A stretch of DNA of 64,000 nt from Methylobacter sp. (GTDB lineage: Bacteria > Pseudomonadota > Gammaproteobacteria > Methylococcales > Methylomonadaceae). Below the pieces are notes generated by a model, which did no database searches, was not told the DNA's origin, and saw only the letters and a list, made by a program, of their open reading frames with translations. The DNA is taken from the NCBI GenBank assembly GCA_030679035.1, contig JAUXTH010000146.1, positions 1 through 64,000 on the forward strand, read 5' to 3'. How positions within the stretch are numbered: the stretch's first letter is position 1; each line of letters opens with the position of its first letter. Shown one piece after another: positions 38,758-47,353 of the stretch. A program made the translations under genes and the position numbers.

Positions 38758-39594
38758 TCAGGGCTTCAGGTAAACGGCCGGCTGCACCGGTCGTACGTCT
38801 TCGGTTATGCCGTTCAGCGTCTCGGAATGACCGACCAAAAAATGTCCGCCGGGGCGTAGCAGCGACAGCAGGCGCGATACAACCTGGCGTTTGGTATCCT
38901 GATCGAAATAGATCATCACGTTGCGCAGGAATATCACATCGAACTCTCCCAGTTTCGGCGGCGCTTCGGTGAGGTTATGTTGCATGAACTGGACGCGTTC
39001 GCGGAGTTTGCGCTCGATCAGTAATGTCCCCTCCTGGGTGCCGGTGCCTTTAAGACAGCAGTTTGACAAATAGCAGCTGGGGATTTCCAACATGCGCTCT
39101 ATAGGGTAAAGGCCGGTACGGGCCATCTCCAGCACCCGCATGCTAAGGTCGGAGGCAACGATTTCCCATGGCGCTTTGCCCAATACCTCATCCAGCAGCA
39201 TGGCAATACTGTAGGGTTCCTCTCCGCTGGAACAGGCGGCACTCCAGATGCGCAAGGGTTTTCCAGGTTTTCGCGTCGGTAAAATGCGCTGGCGCAGAAA
39301 ATCGAAATGTTTGGGTTCACGGAAGAAGTGCGTTTCGTTGGTGGTCAGCAAGTCCACCGCCATTTGCAGTTCTGTTTTGCCGTTGACCGCGGTAATCATG
39401 TGAAAATACTCGCCATAGCTCGCCAACCCGTAGTGTGTAAGCCGCTTCGCCAGGCGACTGGACACCAGCGCCTTCTTGGAGGGTGATAGGCTGATGCCGG
39501 CGATACGGTAGATCAGGTCGCGAAACTGTGCGAATTCCTTCTCTTGCAGCACCACGGCCTCAAAATTGGGTTTGTGAATTGCGTATGCAGTCAT
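38758..39594 (-). CDS. cheR: Chemotaxis protein methyltransferase CheR
   Basis: CheR methylates receptor glutamates using S-adenosylmethionine. The 278-residue protein has the N-terminal helical domain (ISLSPSKKALVSSRL), the FFREP segment, the SAM loop IWSAACSSGEEPYS near residue 118 and FDVIFLRNVMIYFD near 227. All are standard. No TPR or pentapeptide-binding extension is seen beyond the usual fold. A 332-base repeat-filled gap separates it from the diiron protein gene upstream. Confidence 0.97.
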   Translation of the reverse strand: MTAYAIHKPNFEAVVLQEKEFAQFRDLIYRIAGISLSPSKKALVSSRLAKRLTHYGLASYGEYFHMITAVNGKTELQMAVDLLTTNETHFFREPKHFDFLRQRILPTRKPGKPLRIWSAACSSGEEPYSIAMLLDEVLGKAPWEIVASDLSMRVLEMARTGLYPIERMLEIPSCYLSNCCLKGTGTQEGTLLIERKLRERVQFMQHNLTEAPPKLGEFDVIFLRNVMIYFDQDTKRQVVSRLLSLLRPGGHFLVGHSETLNGITEDVRPVQPAVYLKP

Positions 39595-39695
39595 TTTTTC
39601 ACTCCATTTATTTCATTTCGCGAAGCTGGAGCTTCGTCTTCGAGGTTCCCAATCTGGAGATTGGGAACCGGCAAACACTATCAAATCACCGTTGT

Positions 39696-39728
39696 GTTGT
39701 TTCATACCAGCCCGGAACCCACTTGTAG
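39696..39728. repeat. 33-base repeat, copy 1 (GTTGTTTCATACCAGCCCGG type)
   Basis: Matches 39921-39953 at 31 of 33 positions. The second copy covers the 3-prime end of the diiron protein gene. The rest of the 39595-39926 gap consists of other hairpins: a CTGGAG/CTCCAG-type pair near 39620-39670, AGTACAAGGCTGGCCTTGTACT at 39737-39758, and TGCAAGGCCAGCCTTGCA at 39771-39788. No gene is seen in the gap. Confidence 0.8.
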
Positions 39729-39797
39729 CCTGGTGGAGTACAAGGCTGGCCTTGTACTGATGCAATCGAATGCAAGGCCAGCCTTGCACTCCAGCCA

Positions 39798-39840
39798 CCA
39801 CCATGCGGGACGGGGTTTGCAACCCCGTCCCGCATGGTGG
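39798..39840. repeat. Perfect 20-bp hairpin
   Basis: CCACCATGCGGGACGGGGTT (39798-39817), loop TGC, and its exact complement (39821-39840) make a 20-base-pair stem. No T run follows on either strand, so it is a repeat-type hairpin more than a classical terminator, though it would strongly hinder RNA polymerase or nucleases. Confidence 0.9.
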
Positions 39841-39926
39841 AACGCCGAGTCCCAGCTCGGCTTTTAATTTTCTGCTTGTTTCGCGCCAAGCTGGGGCTTG
39901 GCGTTCCCGGAACAACGTTAGTTGTT

Positions 39927-40667
39927 TCATATCAGCCCGGACCCCACTTGTAGCTCTGAAAACCAATTGATGAAACGCTCTACGTCAGCGCCCTGATAAA
40001 TCGCGCCGTGTTGCGGGCAGAGCATGTCGATTTTCATGGCGGCCACGCGCTCACACCATAGGCGCTGGGCCTCGGGCGACCCCATCCAGCGGCGGTGAAA
40101 ACCCTCTGCATAGCGAATGTGGCGATCAAAATCTTTAACGAATAAACCATTCAACTCTTCCGGCAGCATCGCCGCGCCAATATCACCCGAGAAAAACAAC
40201 CGTGCGGTCTCGTCGTACAAATTGAAATTGCCGGAAGAATGCAGATAATGCGCGGGCACGGCTTGCAGCTTCAGCTTGCCGACAGTAATCACCGAGCCTT
40301 CATCGGGAATCCCTATAAGGGTTTCGTCGGTGCCGCCAAAATGCGGAACAAAGGTCGTCCACAAGCGGCTGAGATGACATTTGAGTTCAGGATTAAAATC
40401 CAGCCACAGAGACAGTGACGAAATGATGTCCGGATCCTGGTGAGAGGCAAACAGCACGCCTATTTTCGCAGGATCGAACGTTTCACAGATAGCTGCGAAT
40501 ACCGTTGAAAAAATTTCCGAACCGCCCGGATCGGTCAATAACGCCGTAGTGCCGTCAGTAATCAGGTATTCGTTGGTGTCGATCAAATAATTAGGGCGCT
40601 CCGGATCGCGCGCGACGGCAATCCATTGGTGCTGGCCGGATTGATAAATAATCGTTGCTTTTTTCAT
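39927..40667 (-). CDS. Oxygen-binding diiron protein (ODP-like MBL fold)
   Basis: A 246-residue metallo-beta-lactamase-fold protein without flavodoxin domain. The metal site is visible as HQDPD (near residue 75) in place of the lactamase HxHxDH, then PAHYLHSSGN, FFSGDIG and CPQHG, the pattern of FprA-like diiron proteins. In Treponema denticola a related protein (ODP) senses O2/Fe(II) for chemotaxis. Here it overlaps by 4 bases the gene for a receptor-tip protein and sits inside the che cluster, so a similar role is inferred. Its last eight codons (LQVGSGLI) and stop lie in a dispersed repeat. A plain hydrolase role is less likely because of the HQDPD site. Confidence 0.8.
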   Translation of the reverse strand: MKKATIIYQSGQHQWIAVARDPERPNYLIDTNEYLITDGTTALLTDPGGSEIFSTVFAAICETFDPAKIGVLFASHQDPDIISSLSLWLDFNPELKCHLSRLWTTFVPHFGGTDETLIGIPDEGSVITVGKLKLQAVPAHYLHSSGNFNLYDETARLFFSGDIGAAMLPEELNGLFVKDFDRHIRYAEGFHRRWMGSPEAQRLWCERVAAMKIDMLCPQHGAIYQGADVERFINWFSELQVGSGLI

Positions 40668-41248
40668 AAGCCAGTCTCTGTCAGTCGTGATTCAAGTTTC
40701 CTAACACGCACGGCAATATTGTCGACAACGTTTTCCACACCCTGCGCAATCTGGCGTAATACCGGCGTCATGACGCCACCGTGAGCCGCCTCGATGGCGG
40801 CCGAGTGAGCAATCACCACGCCGGTGGCGCATTGCTTTCCGGTGCGTCTCATCGTAATCTGCAACTCGCGCACCAGGCTCGCGATAAGTTGCTCCATTTC
40901 ATCTACATCGGCCAGGCTGTGCATACATGCCGGGGCGATACGGGTTTGCGCCAACTCGCCATAAGAACCGGCCTGGGTAAGCAAAACCAGGTTACGCGTC
41001 CGGTGACGCTTACCTGCGGTTGCCACTACCTGCCGGTAAATCAGCCCCGATAGCCCTTGCATGACAGTCGTCATCTTCTCGCTAAACATCCTCAGTTCAC
41101 GCGCTACCACGCTGAACCCCACGGCATTAATGCCCGCTTGTCTGGCGACCAGCATCGCATTGGTCGCAGTCAGGCTGATGTTTTCTGCTGCGTATACAAT
41201 GCTTTTAATCTCCTCATTGATTTCCGCGATAGCTTTTAATTCGTTCAT
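40664..41248 (-). CDS. Chemoreceptor signalling-tip-like protein
   Basis: A soluble 194-residue protein. Residues 10-60 (IKSIVYAAENISLTATNAML, then ARQAGINAVGFSVVARELR) align with the hairpin tip of chemoreceptors ([17 protein letters not shown]...GFAVVA.EVR), the part that contacts CheA and CheW. It has no membrane segment, HAMP, PAS or full coiled coil. The C-terminal half (helices with LITSLVRELQ-like repeats) is not recognised. The frame is open to 41362, but AAGGTG before the ATG at 41248 supports that start. Overlap with the diiron protein gene suggests the two form a receptor unit. Confidence 0.7.
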   Translation of the reverse strand: MNELKAIAEINEEIKSIVYAAENISLTATNAMLVARQAGINAVGFSVVARELRMFSEKMTTVMQGLSGLIYRQVVATAGKRHRTRNLVLLTQAGSYGELAQTRIAPACMHSLADVDEMEQLIASLVRELQITMRRTGKQCATGVVIAHSAAIEAAHGGVMTPVLRQIAQGVENVVDNIAVRVRKLESRLTETGL

Positions 41249-41330
41249 AAGCACCTTATATTTAAATAATTCATAAGCGTTACTGTAAAAAAACATCGTA
41301 TCAGCTTTAAATTTCATGGCGTTTGGAGAC

Positions 41331-41402
41331 GCGACTTCAGTCGCGGTGATGGCTGTTATCATCCCCGTCTAGGTATGAATTCTCATGCGCGACTGAAGTC
41401 GC
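41331..41402. repeat. Inverted pair of GCGACTGAAGTCGC elements
   Basis: GCGACTTCAGTCGC at 41331-41344 and GCGACTGAAGTCGC at 41389-41402 face each other in the 295-base gap between cheW and the receptor-tip gene. The right copy continues into a tail like that at 45-76. No gene is seen in the gap (41249-41543). Confidence 0.8.
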
Positions 41403-41543
41403 GGCTCCGGTTATCGTTTTCCCTGTCTTTTAAAATAGATGCTAAAAAACATCCACTTAACGCCACCAGGCAATTCATAATGACTGCATTCCCACGTCCA
41501 AGCGTGAAACGCAGACTCAGCCCTTACAACGTCATACGTCATA

Positions 41544-42101
41544 TCACTCCGCGAGTGCCAACTCGCTTGCCGAAGTAGAGCCCACCGTAGCCAGCTCAGC
41601 CATGTTATCCATCGACAGCACATGCTGAATATTCAGGATGATGACAAACTTGCCATTGATCTTGCCCATACCGGCAATAAAGTCGGCGCGGATGTGGGTA
41701 CCGAACGTGGGAGCCGGTTCGATCTCGCAGGCCGGAATCTCCAGCACTGCGTTCACCGCATCCACCATCACCCCTACACTCTGGGTTTCCTCTCCTATCG
41801 CCACTTCGATAATGATGATGCAGTTGCGTCGTCCTATTGAAGTAGGCGGCTTGCCGAAACGTGCGCTCAGATCAATCACCGGCACCACTGCCCCCCTCAG
41901 GTTAATAACGCCGAGGATGAAATCCGGCATCCGCGGCACTTCGGTCAGTTGGCCGTATTGAATGATCTCCTTGATGCGAAGTATGCCTATGGCATAGGTT
42001 TCACCGCTCAACATAAAGGTGAGATACTGCTGTTGCTCCTCCAGCGCCTGGCCGCCGACCGTGGCCGACAGCGTCTGTACCGTTTGTGTGATTGCATTCA
42101 T
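41544..42101 (-). CDS. cheW: Chemotaxis coupling protein CheW
   Basis: CheW links chemoreceptors to the CheA kinase. The 185-residue SH3-like protein has the family segments LTFMLSGETYAIGI near residue 27, IKEIIQYGQLTEVPRMPDFILGVINLRG and VVPVIDLSARFG, and GVMVDAVNAVLEI. It carries extra residues at both ends relative to the minimal fold. It lies 9 bases after the upstream mcp gene in the same orientation. Confidence 0.96.
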   Translation of the reverse strand: MNAITQTVQTLSATVGGQALEEQQQYLTFMLSGETYAIGILRIKEIIQYGQLTEVPRMPDFILGVINLRGAVVPVIDLSARFGKPPTSIGRRNCIIIIEVAIGEETQSVGVMVDAVNAVLEIPACEIEPAPTFGTHIRADFIAGMGKINGKFVIILNIQHVLSMDNMAELATVGSTSASELALAE

Positions 42102-42110
42102 GCCCGCCTC

Positions 42111-44267
42111 CTAAAACTTCACGAATTCGGCTTTGTTAGGCGCCTGTTTTGCCGCCACCGTTTTTCTAACCGCAGGCTTGAAAGGCTTGATATTTGGAGT
42201 CTTAGGTGCCGCCTCTGCGATATCACCCACTGTAAAGAATGCCATAAGCTCCTGTAGCTGCGCAGCCTGTCCGCTCATCTCTTCCGAGGTGGCGGCCAAC
42301 TGTTCCGATGAACTGGCATTCTGCTGAGTGATCTGGTTGAGCTGATCCATAGCGGTATTGATTTGGCCTACACCTGCCGATTGCTCTTCAGAGGCCGCCG
42401 ATATTTCCTGTACCAGGTCGGAGGTTTTCTTGATTGAGGGCACGATGGTATTTAGCAGCTTGCCGGCGCTTTCAGCCATCTCGACACTGCTGGAGGCGAG
42501 TTCGCCGATTTCCTGTGCGGCGACTTGGCTACGTTCGGCCAGTTTACGCACTTCGGCGGCGACTACGGCAAACCCCCTGCCGTGGTCGCCGGCTCGGGCG
42601 GCTTCAATCGCAGCGTTCAAGGCCAGCAAATTGGTTTGGTAAGCAATATCGTCGATAATGCCTATTTTGCCGGCGATACTCTTCATCGCGGTCACCGTCT
42701 GTTTCACCGCTTCACCGCCTTGCACCGCATCGCTACTGGCCTGGGTAGCCATACCGTCGGTGACTTTGGCATTTTCAGCGTTCTGATTGATGGAAGCCGA
42801 CATCTGTTCGACGGAAGCGCTGGTTTCTTCCACGCTGGCCGCTTGCTCATTGGTCGCCTGGCTCATGCTCTGAGCAGTGGCAGAAACCTCCTCACTGGCC
42901 GATGCGATATTGGAAGCGGCACCATTAACTTCGCTAATGACTTGTGAAAGTTTGGCGATGGTATTGTTGATCGTATCTTTGAAATCTTTGAGCTGCCCCT
43001 GGTAATTGCCATTGACGGCTTGGGTAAGGTCACCCTTCTCCATCTCGGTGAGAACTGCCACCGCTTCGTTCACAGGGAGGACGATGCCGTCCAGCGTGTC
43101 GTTCATGCCTTCGACAATTTTACAGTATTCGCCTTGGTGTTTGCCGGCATCGGCGCGGGTTTCCAGTCGACCTTCAACGGCGGCCTGAGCCAGCATGCCC
43201 GCGTCAGCTACCAGAGCATTGACGGCATCAATGGCCGTATTGAGGTTGTTCTTGATGACGTTGAAGTCGCCGTTATAAGTGTCCATGATTTTCGGCGGTA
43301 TATCGCCCTTGGATATTCGGTCGACATAATCTGCGGCAACGTTGAGCGGTTGAATGATGGCATCCAACAACTGGTTAACCGAATTACCAAACTCTTGGGT
43401 CGCACCACTAAATTCTGTTGTATTGATCCGCTCATTAAGTTGTCCGGCAATAGCGGCGTTGGTTACCCGTTTAATTTCTGCGATAGCTTTTACTTCTGCG
43501 GTGCAGTCGACCCATTCCACCGCATAGCCATTAATATTGCCCTGTTTATCCAGCACAGGAAAAACGGTTAAATTAAACGACATGTCCAAAACCTGAATGG
43601 TTGCTTTGTGCGGCATTTGGGTTGGATCAGCAAAAATGCGTTTTTGCATCTCGGGATTACGGTGAAAGGTATCGATACAGACGCCTATTAGCCGTTCAGG
43701 ATCGAAACCGGGAAAGGCTTTTTGCAATTCCGTTTTATATCGGTTTAATAGATTAATCAGAGAAGGATTGACTGAGGTAATCCGGCGTTCGAAATCGCAG
43801 GTCATCACCGGCATTACCATGTGCTGTAGCACCGATTTAGATCTATCGGCTTCCGCTTCCAGTTTCAATTGATCCGTTGCGCACTGGAATTCGAATACCC
43901 CGCCTTTAAAAATGCCTTGCTCATCGGCGAGCGGCAACAGCGAAACATGAAATTTTTCCTCTCCCAACGACATTATATTGGACCAGCTTTTATGCTGTTT
44001 ACGCAGTTCCGAAAAGACATGGGCAGGGATGGCGGTAAAGTTGTCTAGATTTGTACCAATAAGATGCTGACTATCGAAATCCGGCATCATTGTTTCAAAA
44101 ACCTGCCGGTGTTGCCTGAACAGTTCGGCTGCCGATTGGCTGACTCTGGAAACCACCAAATCAGCATTAAAAAACATAACGCCATTACCGGTTTTTTCTA
44201 AAAACAGCTGAAATTGGGTAATCTCTTCTTGCTGGCTACGATTGGAAAAGAAATCAAATACTCTCAT
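42111..44267 (-). CDS. Cytoplasmic PAS-HAMP methyl-accepting chemotaxis protein
   Basis: A 718-residue chemoreceptor with no membrane segment. Two PAS-like domains (about 20-130 and 145-265) precede two or three HAMP-like repeats (about 290-440, with ISKGDIPP and MEKGDLTQA) and the signalling domain (about 450-690). The tip shows [24 protein letters not shown]. Adaptation sites are plausible in the flanking helices rich in Q/E-A pairs. There is no C-terminal CheR-binding pentapeptide. A cytosolic redox, energy or ligand signal is likely. It is followed 9 bases later by cheW. Confidence 0.94.
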   Translation of the reverse strand: MRVFDFFSNRSQQEEITQFQLFLEKTGNGVMFFNADLVVSRVSQSAAELFRQHRQVFETMMPDFDSQHLIGTNLDNFTAIPAHVFSELRKQHKSWSNIMSLGEEKFHVSLLPLADEQGIFKGGVFEFQCATDQLKLEAEADRSKSVLQHMVMPVMTCDFERRITSVNPSLINLLNRYKTELQKAFPGFDPERLIGVCIDTFHRNPEMQKRIFADPTQMPHKATIQVLDMSFNLTVFPVLDKQGNINGYAVEWVDCTAEVKAIAEIKRVTNAAIAGQLNERINTTEFSGATQEFGNSVNQLLDAIIQPLNVAADYVDRISKGDIPPKIMDTYNGDFNVIKNNLNTAIDAVNALVADAGMLAQAAVEGRLETRADAGKHQGEYCKIVEGMNDTLDGIVLPVNEAVAVLTEMEKGDLTQAVNGNYQGQLKDFKDTINNTIAKLSQVISEVNGAASNIASASEEVSATAQSMSQATNEQAASVEETSASVEQMSASINQNAENAKVTDGMATQASSDAVQGGEAVKQTVTAMKSIAGKIGIIDDIAYQTNLLALNAAIEAARAGDHGRGFAVVAAEVRKLAERSQVAAQEIGELASSSVEMAESAGKLLNTIVPSIKKTSDLVQEISAASEEQSAGVGQINTAMDQLNQITQQNASSSEQLAATSEEMSGQAAQLQELMAFFTVGDIAEAAPKTPNIKPFKPAVRKTVAAKQAPNKAEFVKF

Positions 44268-44334
44268 GGTATATCTCCTGGTACAGGTTATTTTTTTATG
44301 TTAAACGTAGGTTAATATGACTGATATGCGCTAA

Positions 44335-44395
44335 TTCCCAAGCTCCAGCTTGGGAATTCGGTTTTCCTCTGGGTTTCCAAGCTGGAGCTTGGGAA
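44335..44395. repeat. Two TTCCCAAGCT(G/C)(G/C)AGCTTGGGAA hairpins
   Basis: TTCCCAAGCTCCAGCTTGGGAA (44335-44356) and TTTCCAAGCTGGAGCTTGGGAA (44374-44395) are near-perfect palindromes in the 165-base gap between cheA and mcp. Related hairpins (TTCCCAATCTGGAGATTGGGAA and CCAAGCTGGGGCTTGG types) occur in the cheR-diiron protein gap. Confidence 0.85.
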
Positions 44396-44432
44396 CCAGC
44401 GTAAAAAGCGGTGCCCACCCTACAAATCTTCA

Positions 44433-46622
44433 CTATTTTGCTGCCATAGCGACTGTCATCTCGCCCATCCCCCTTTCGTGTTCTATCTGCCCCATCAGCC
44501 CCGGTACATCAACGATCAACGCAACCTCGCCGCTACCCAGAATGGTAAATCCGCCGATGCTCTTTTCACCTTTGAACAGCTTGCCCAGCGGTTTGATCAC
44601 GGTTTGGAATTCGCCCATCAGTTTGTCCACGACCAAGCCGGCCTTGTGCTCGCCATAGCGCACCACAACAACATTCTCGCGTTGCACCCTTTCGCCTTCC
44701 ATGTCAAAGTGGTCACGCAACCGTCGATACGGCAACACTTCACCGCGCAGATTCAGATATTGCCCATCTCCCTCGTCGCTTGCCCAAGCCCTTAATTCGA
44801 TACACTCAACTACCATGTCCAACGGGATAACGTAGGCGGCCTTGCCGACACCCACCATGAAGCCATCGATAATGGCAAGGGTGAGCGGCAGGCGGATGCG
44901 AATGGTGCTGCCTTGGCCTTCTACGCTGTCCAGATCTATGGTGCCGCGTAAGGCCTGGATGTTACGTCGCACCACGTCCATGCCGACGCCGCGGCCGGAC
45001 AGGTTGCTGACCGCATCGGCGGTGGAGAATCCGGCTTCGAAGATCAGGTTGTAGATTTCTTTGTCGGTCAGGTTTGCACTCTCGGCGACCAGTCCGCGTT
45101 CGATGGCTTTGCCCAGGATTTTTTCTTTGTTCAGGCCGCCGCCGTCGTCGCTAACTTCGATAACGATGCTGCCGGCGTCATGATAGGCGTTGAGCCTGAG
45201 GGTGCCTTTGGCAGGTTTGCCGCGGGCAATACGCAGCTCGGCAGGCTCAATGCCGTGATCCATGGAGTTGCGCACCAGATGGGTGAGCGGGTCGCCGATT
45301 TTTTCTACGACAGTTTTGTCGAGTTCGGTCTCCGCGCCGCTGATAACCAGGTCGATGTCTTTGCCCAGTTCTTTGCTGACATCACGCACTACGCGTTGGA
45401 AGCGGTTGAAGGTGCCGCCGATTTGCACCATGCGCAACGCCAGTGCGGAATCGCGGACTTCTTCCACCAGTCGCGACAGAGTGGCGGTGGATTCCATAAG
45501 ATCCGCCATTCCAGCGCGCCGGGCGATCAGGTTGGTGCCTGCTCCGGCAATGATCAGCTCACCCACCAGATTGATCAGTTCGTCGAGTTTTTCAGCATCG
45601 ACGCGGATCAGGTTGGCTTCGCTTTTTTTGTGGTCGTTAATCTGTTTTTGTTTTTCCAGTGCGGCTTCTACCACCGGCGGACTGACCAGTTGTTGTTCGA
45701 CCAGGACTTCGCCGATCGGCCGTTGCGGGGCATCGCCGTGTTCCGATTGAAAGCGCAGGATGTTTTCCAGTTCTTCCGGCGTTAAGGTGCCGCACTTGAC
45801 CAGGATTTCGCCCAGACGCATTTCTTGTTCCGGCAATTCCAGAATCAGGCGCTGGTATTCGGAGGCTTTACTGCGCGGCGGCAGTATGCGGATGAAACAG
45901 TCGCTGCGTACAAAATTGAAGACACTCTCAATGGCGAGCTTGTCGGCATCGCTGCTAAAGCTGATTTCAAAGCCCAAATAGCACGATTCAGGATCCATTT
46001 CTTCGGTTACTGGAATGGCGTCGATGAGGGTCACCAGTTGCACGATGCTTCCCAACGAGGACAGACAGCGCACAAAAGAAAAGGGATCCATGCCGTTCCT
46101 GAATACGTCCACTCCAAAGCGCAAGGACAAATGCCAAAGGTCGGTTCCGACCTCGTCGCTCTGTTCACGCTCCAGTTTGGACTGATGGACTACGGGCATT
46201 TCGCCCGAATGATCAGGTTGATCCGCCACTGCCTCGCCCAGATAAGCTTCCAACTGCTTTATTAAACTTTTACCGTGACTGTCGATTTCGCTGGCGGGGT
46301 GACTGTCTTCGGCAACATGATTGATCAATACGCTCAAATGATCGTGCGCTTCAATAAATAATGCTGCCAATACGGAACTCATGGCTATGTCACCGCTACG
46401 TACCCGATCCAGAACGCTTTCCGCCGCATGGGTAAATACCACGATAGGGTCGATGCCGAACATGCCGGCCGAGCCTTTAATGGTATGCGCCGCCCGAAAG
46501 ATGGCGTTGATAATTTCAGGATCATCTGCGGCCTGCTCTACGATTAACAGGGCTTCTTCCATTTGTTCGAGCAGTTCCCTGCATTCGACAACAAAGGTTT
46601 GTAGATATTCGTCTGGAATCAT
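44433..46622 (-). CDS. cheA: Chemotaxis histidine kinase CheA with tandem MshEN-like motifs
   Basis: A 729-residue kinase. The Hpt domain has the phosphorylated histidine at H46 (FRAAHTIKGS). Residues 156-250 resemble a response-regulator-binding P2 domain. Residues 269-292 match the 24-residue c-di-GMP-binding MshEN motif at every key position (RLGxxL, G at 10, L at 17, L at 21, Q at 24); 302-325 is a second, weaker copy. P3 dimerisation starts near 335, the kinase domain has the N box (HLVRNSMDHG), G1 (VSDDGGG) and G2 (GRGVGMDVV), and a CheW-like P5 ends the protein. It follows the STAS gene with a 4-base overlap. c-di-GMP binding is an inference. Confidence 0.95.
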   Translation of the reverse strand: MIPDEYLQTFVVECRELLEQMEEALLIVEQAADDPEIINAIFRAAHTIKGSAGMFGIDPIVVFTHAAESVLDRVRSGDIAMSSVLAALFIEAHDHLSVLINHVAEDSHPASEIDSHGKSLIKQLEAYLGEAVADQPDHSGEMPVVHQSKLEREQSDEVGTDLWHLSLRFGVDVFRNGMDPFSFVRCLSSLGSIVQLVTLIDAIPVTEEMDPESCYLGFEISFSSDADKLAIESVFNFVRSDCFIRILPPRSKASEYQRLILELPEQEMRLGEILVKCGTLTPEELENILRFQSEHGDAPQRPIGEVLVEQQLVSPPVVEAALEKQKQINDHKKSEANLIRVDAEKLDELINLVGELIIAGAGTNLIARRAGMADLMESTATLSRLVEEVRDSALALRMVQIGGTFNRFQRVVRDVSKELGKDIDLVISGAETELDKTVVEKIGDPLTHLVRNSMDHGIEPAELRIARGKPAKGTLRLNAYHDAGSIVIEVSDDGGGLNKEKILGKAIERGLVAESANLTDKEIYNLIFEAGFSTADAVSNLSGRGVGMDVVRRNIQALRGTIDLDSVEGQGSTIRIRLPLTLAIIDGFMVGVGKAAYVIPLDMVVECIELRAWASDEGDGQYLNLRGEVLPYRRLRDHFDMEGERVQRENVVVVRYGEHKAGLVVDKLMGEFQTVIKPLGKLFKGEKSIGGFTILGSGEVALIVDVPGLMGQIEHERGMGEMTVAMAAK

Positions 46623-46960
46623 GTCGATTTACCTTCATGTGTGGGCTTGTAGACAAACAGCAACGGATCGCCGAAAAAACCGGCCAAGCCGGACAAATCC
46701 AGAAGATCCAACACTACAGGACTGTGACCGGTAAAGCGCAAGACTTTGCCTAAATCCGCCGCCTCCTGTTTTATCATCACCAGCAGTTGTAATCCGGCGG
46801 CATCGAATTCACCGACGCCGGACAGATCCAGCTCCAGTTCTTCAGTCGTCGATAGACCCGTCAGCAACTTATCTTTCAATTCCATAGCGGTATAAATTGT
46901 CAATTCACCTTCTATGACGAGGCGACCGCTTTGCTGATTTTTATTTTTCACGTTCGCCAT
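46619..46960 (-). CDS. STAS-domain protein in the chemotaxis operon
   Basis: A 113-residue single STAS (anti-sigma factor antagonist) domain. The phosphorylation-loop region reads GVGEFDAAGLQLLV, where family members usually have D-S-(S/A)-G; here the serine position is alanine, so phospho-control of the SpoIIAA type is doubtful. It lies 14 bases after cheY and overlaps cheA by 4 bases, so it is co-expressed with the kinase. STAS genes at this position occur in several proteobacterial che clusters, with no firmly known role. Confidence 0.88.
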   Translation of the reverse strand: MANVKNKNQQSGRLVIEGELTIYTAMELKDKLLTGLSTTEELELDLSGVGEFDAAGLQLLVMIKQEAADLGKVLRFTGHSPVVLDLLDLSGLAGFFGDPLLFVYKPTHEGKST

Positions 46961-46974
46961 AAGTTGCTCCCGTT

Positions 46975-47343
46975 TTATGCCTGGATAAGCTGCGAAACCG
47001 CAGCCAGTAGTTGCGGCGGCTGAAAAGGTTTCACTATCCAGGCTTTTACACCGGCCGCTTTGCCTTCATTCATTTTCGCTTCCTGGGTTTCGGTGGTCAG
47101 CATGATGATCGGGGTGAATTTGTAGGCCGGTAGTTGTTTGGCCGTCTTAACAAACGTGAGACCGTCCATATTAGGCATGTTCACGTCGCTGATGATCAGG
47201 TGTATTTTGCAACCGTCCAGTTTGGTCAAGGCGTCCTGACCATCACAAGCCACAATCACTTCGTATCCCTCGCGCGTCAGGGTGCTCTTCATCACCTGCC
47301 TAACCGAGGCGGAATCTTCTACAAACAGTATTGTTTTTGCCAT
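46975..47343 (-). CDS. cheY: Chemotaxis response regulator CheY
   Basis: A 122-residue single-domain receiver. It shows the acidic pair in LFVEDSASVRQ, the phospho-acceptor in LIISDVNMPNMDG, a conserved Thr in LTTETQ and the lysine in VKPFQPP. The frame is open to 47418, but GAGGAA seven bases before the ATG at 47343 and the family start (MAKTILFVEDS) choose that start. It lies 10 bases downstream of the mcp gene and 14 before the STAS gene. Confidence 0.95.
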   Translation of the reverse strand: MAKTILFVEDSASVRQVMKSTLTREGYEVIVACDGQDALTKLDGCKIHLIISDVNMPNMDGLTFVKTAKQLPAYKFTPIIMLTTETQEAKMNEGKAAGVKAWIVKPFQPPQLLAAVSQLIQA

Positions 47344-47353
47344 GTCTAATTCC

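Noticed and set aside
39595-39926. Possible CRISPR array
   Set aside because: The palindromes differ from each other and there are no regular repeats with unique spacers of constant size, nor cas genes.
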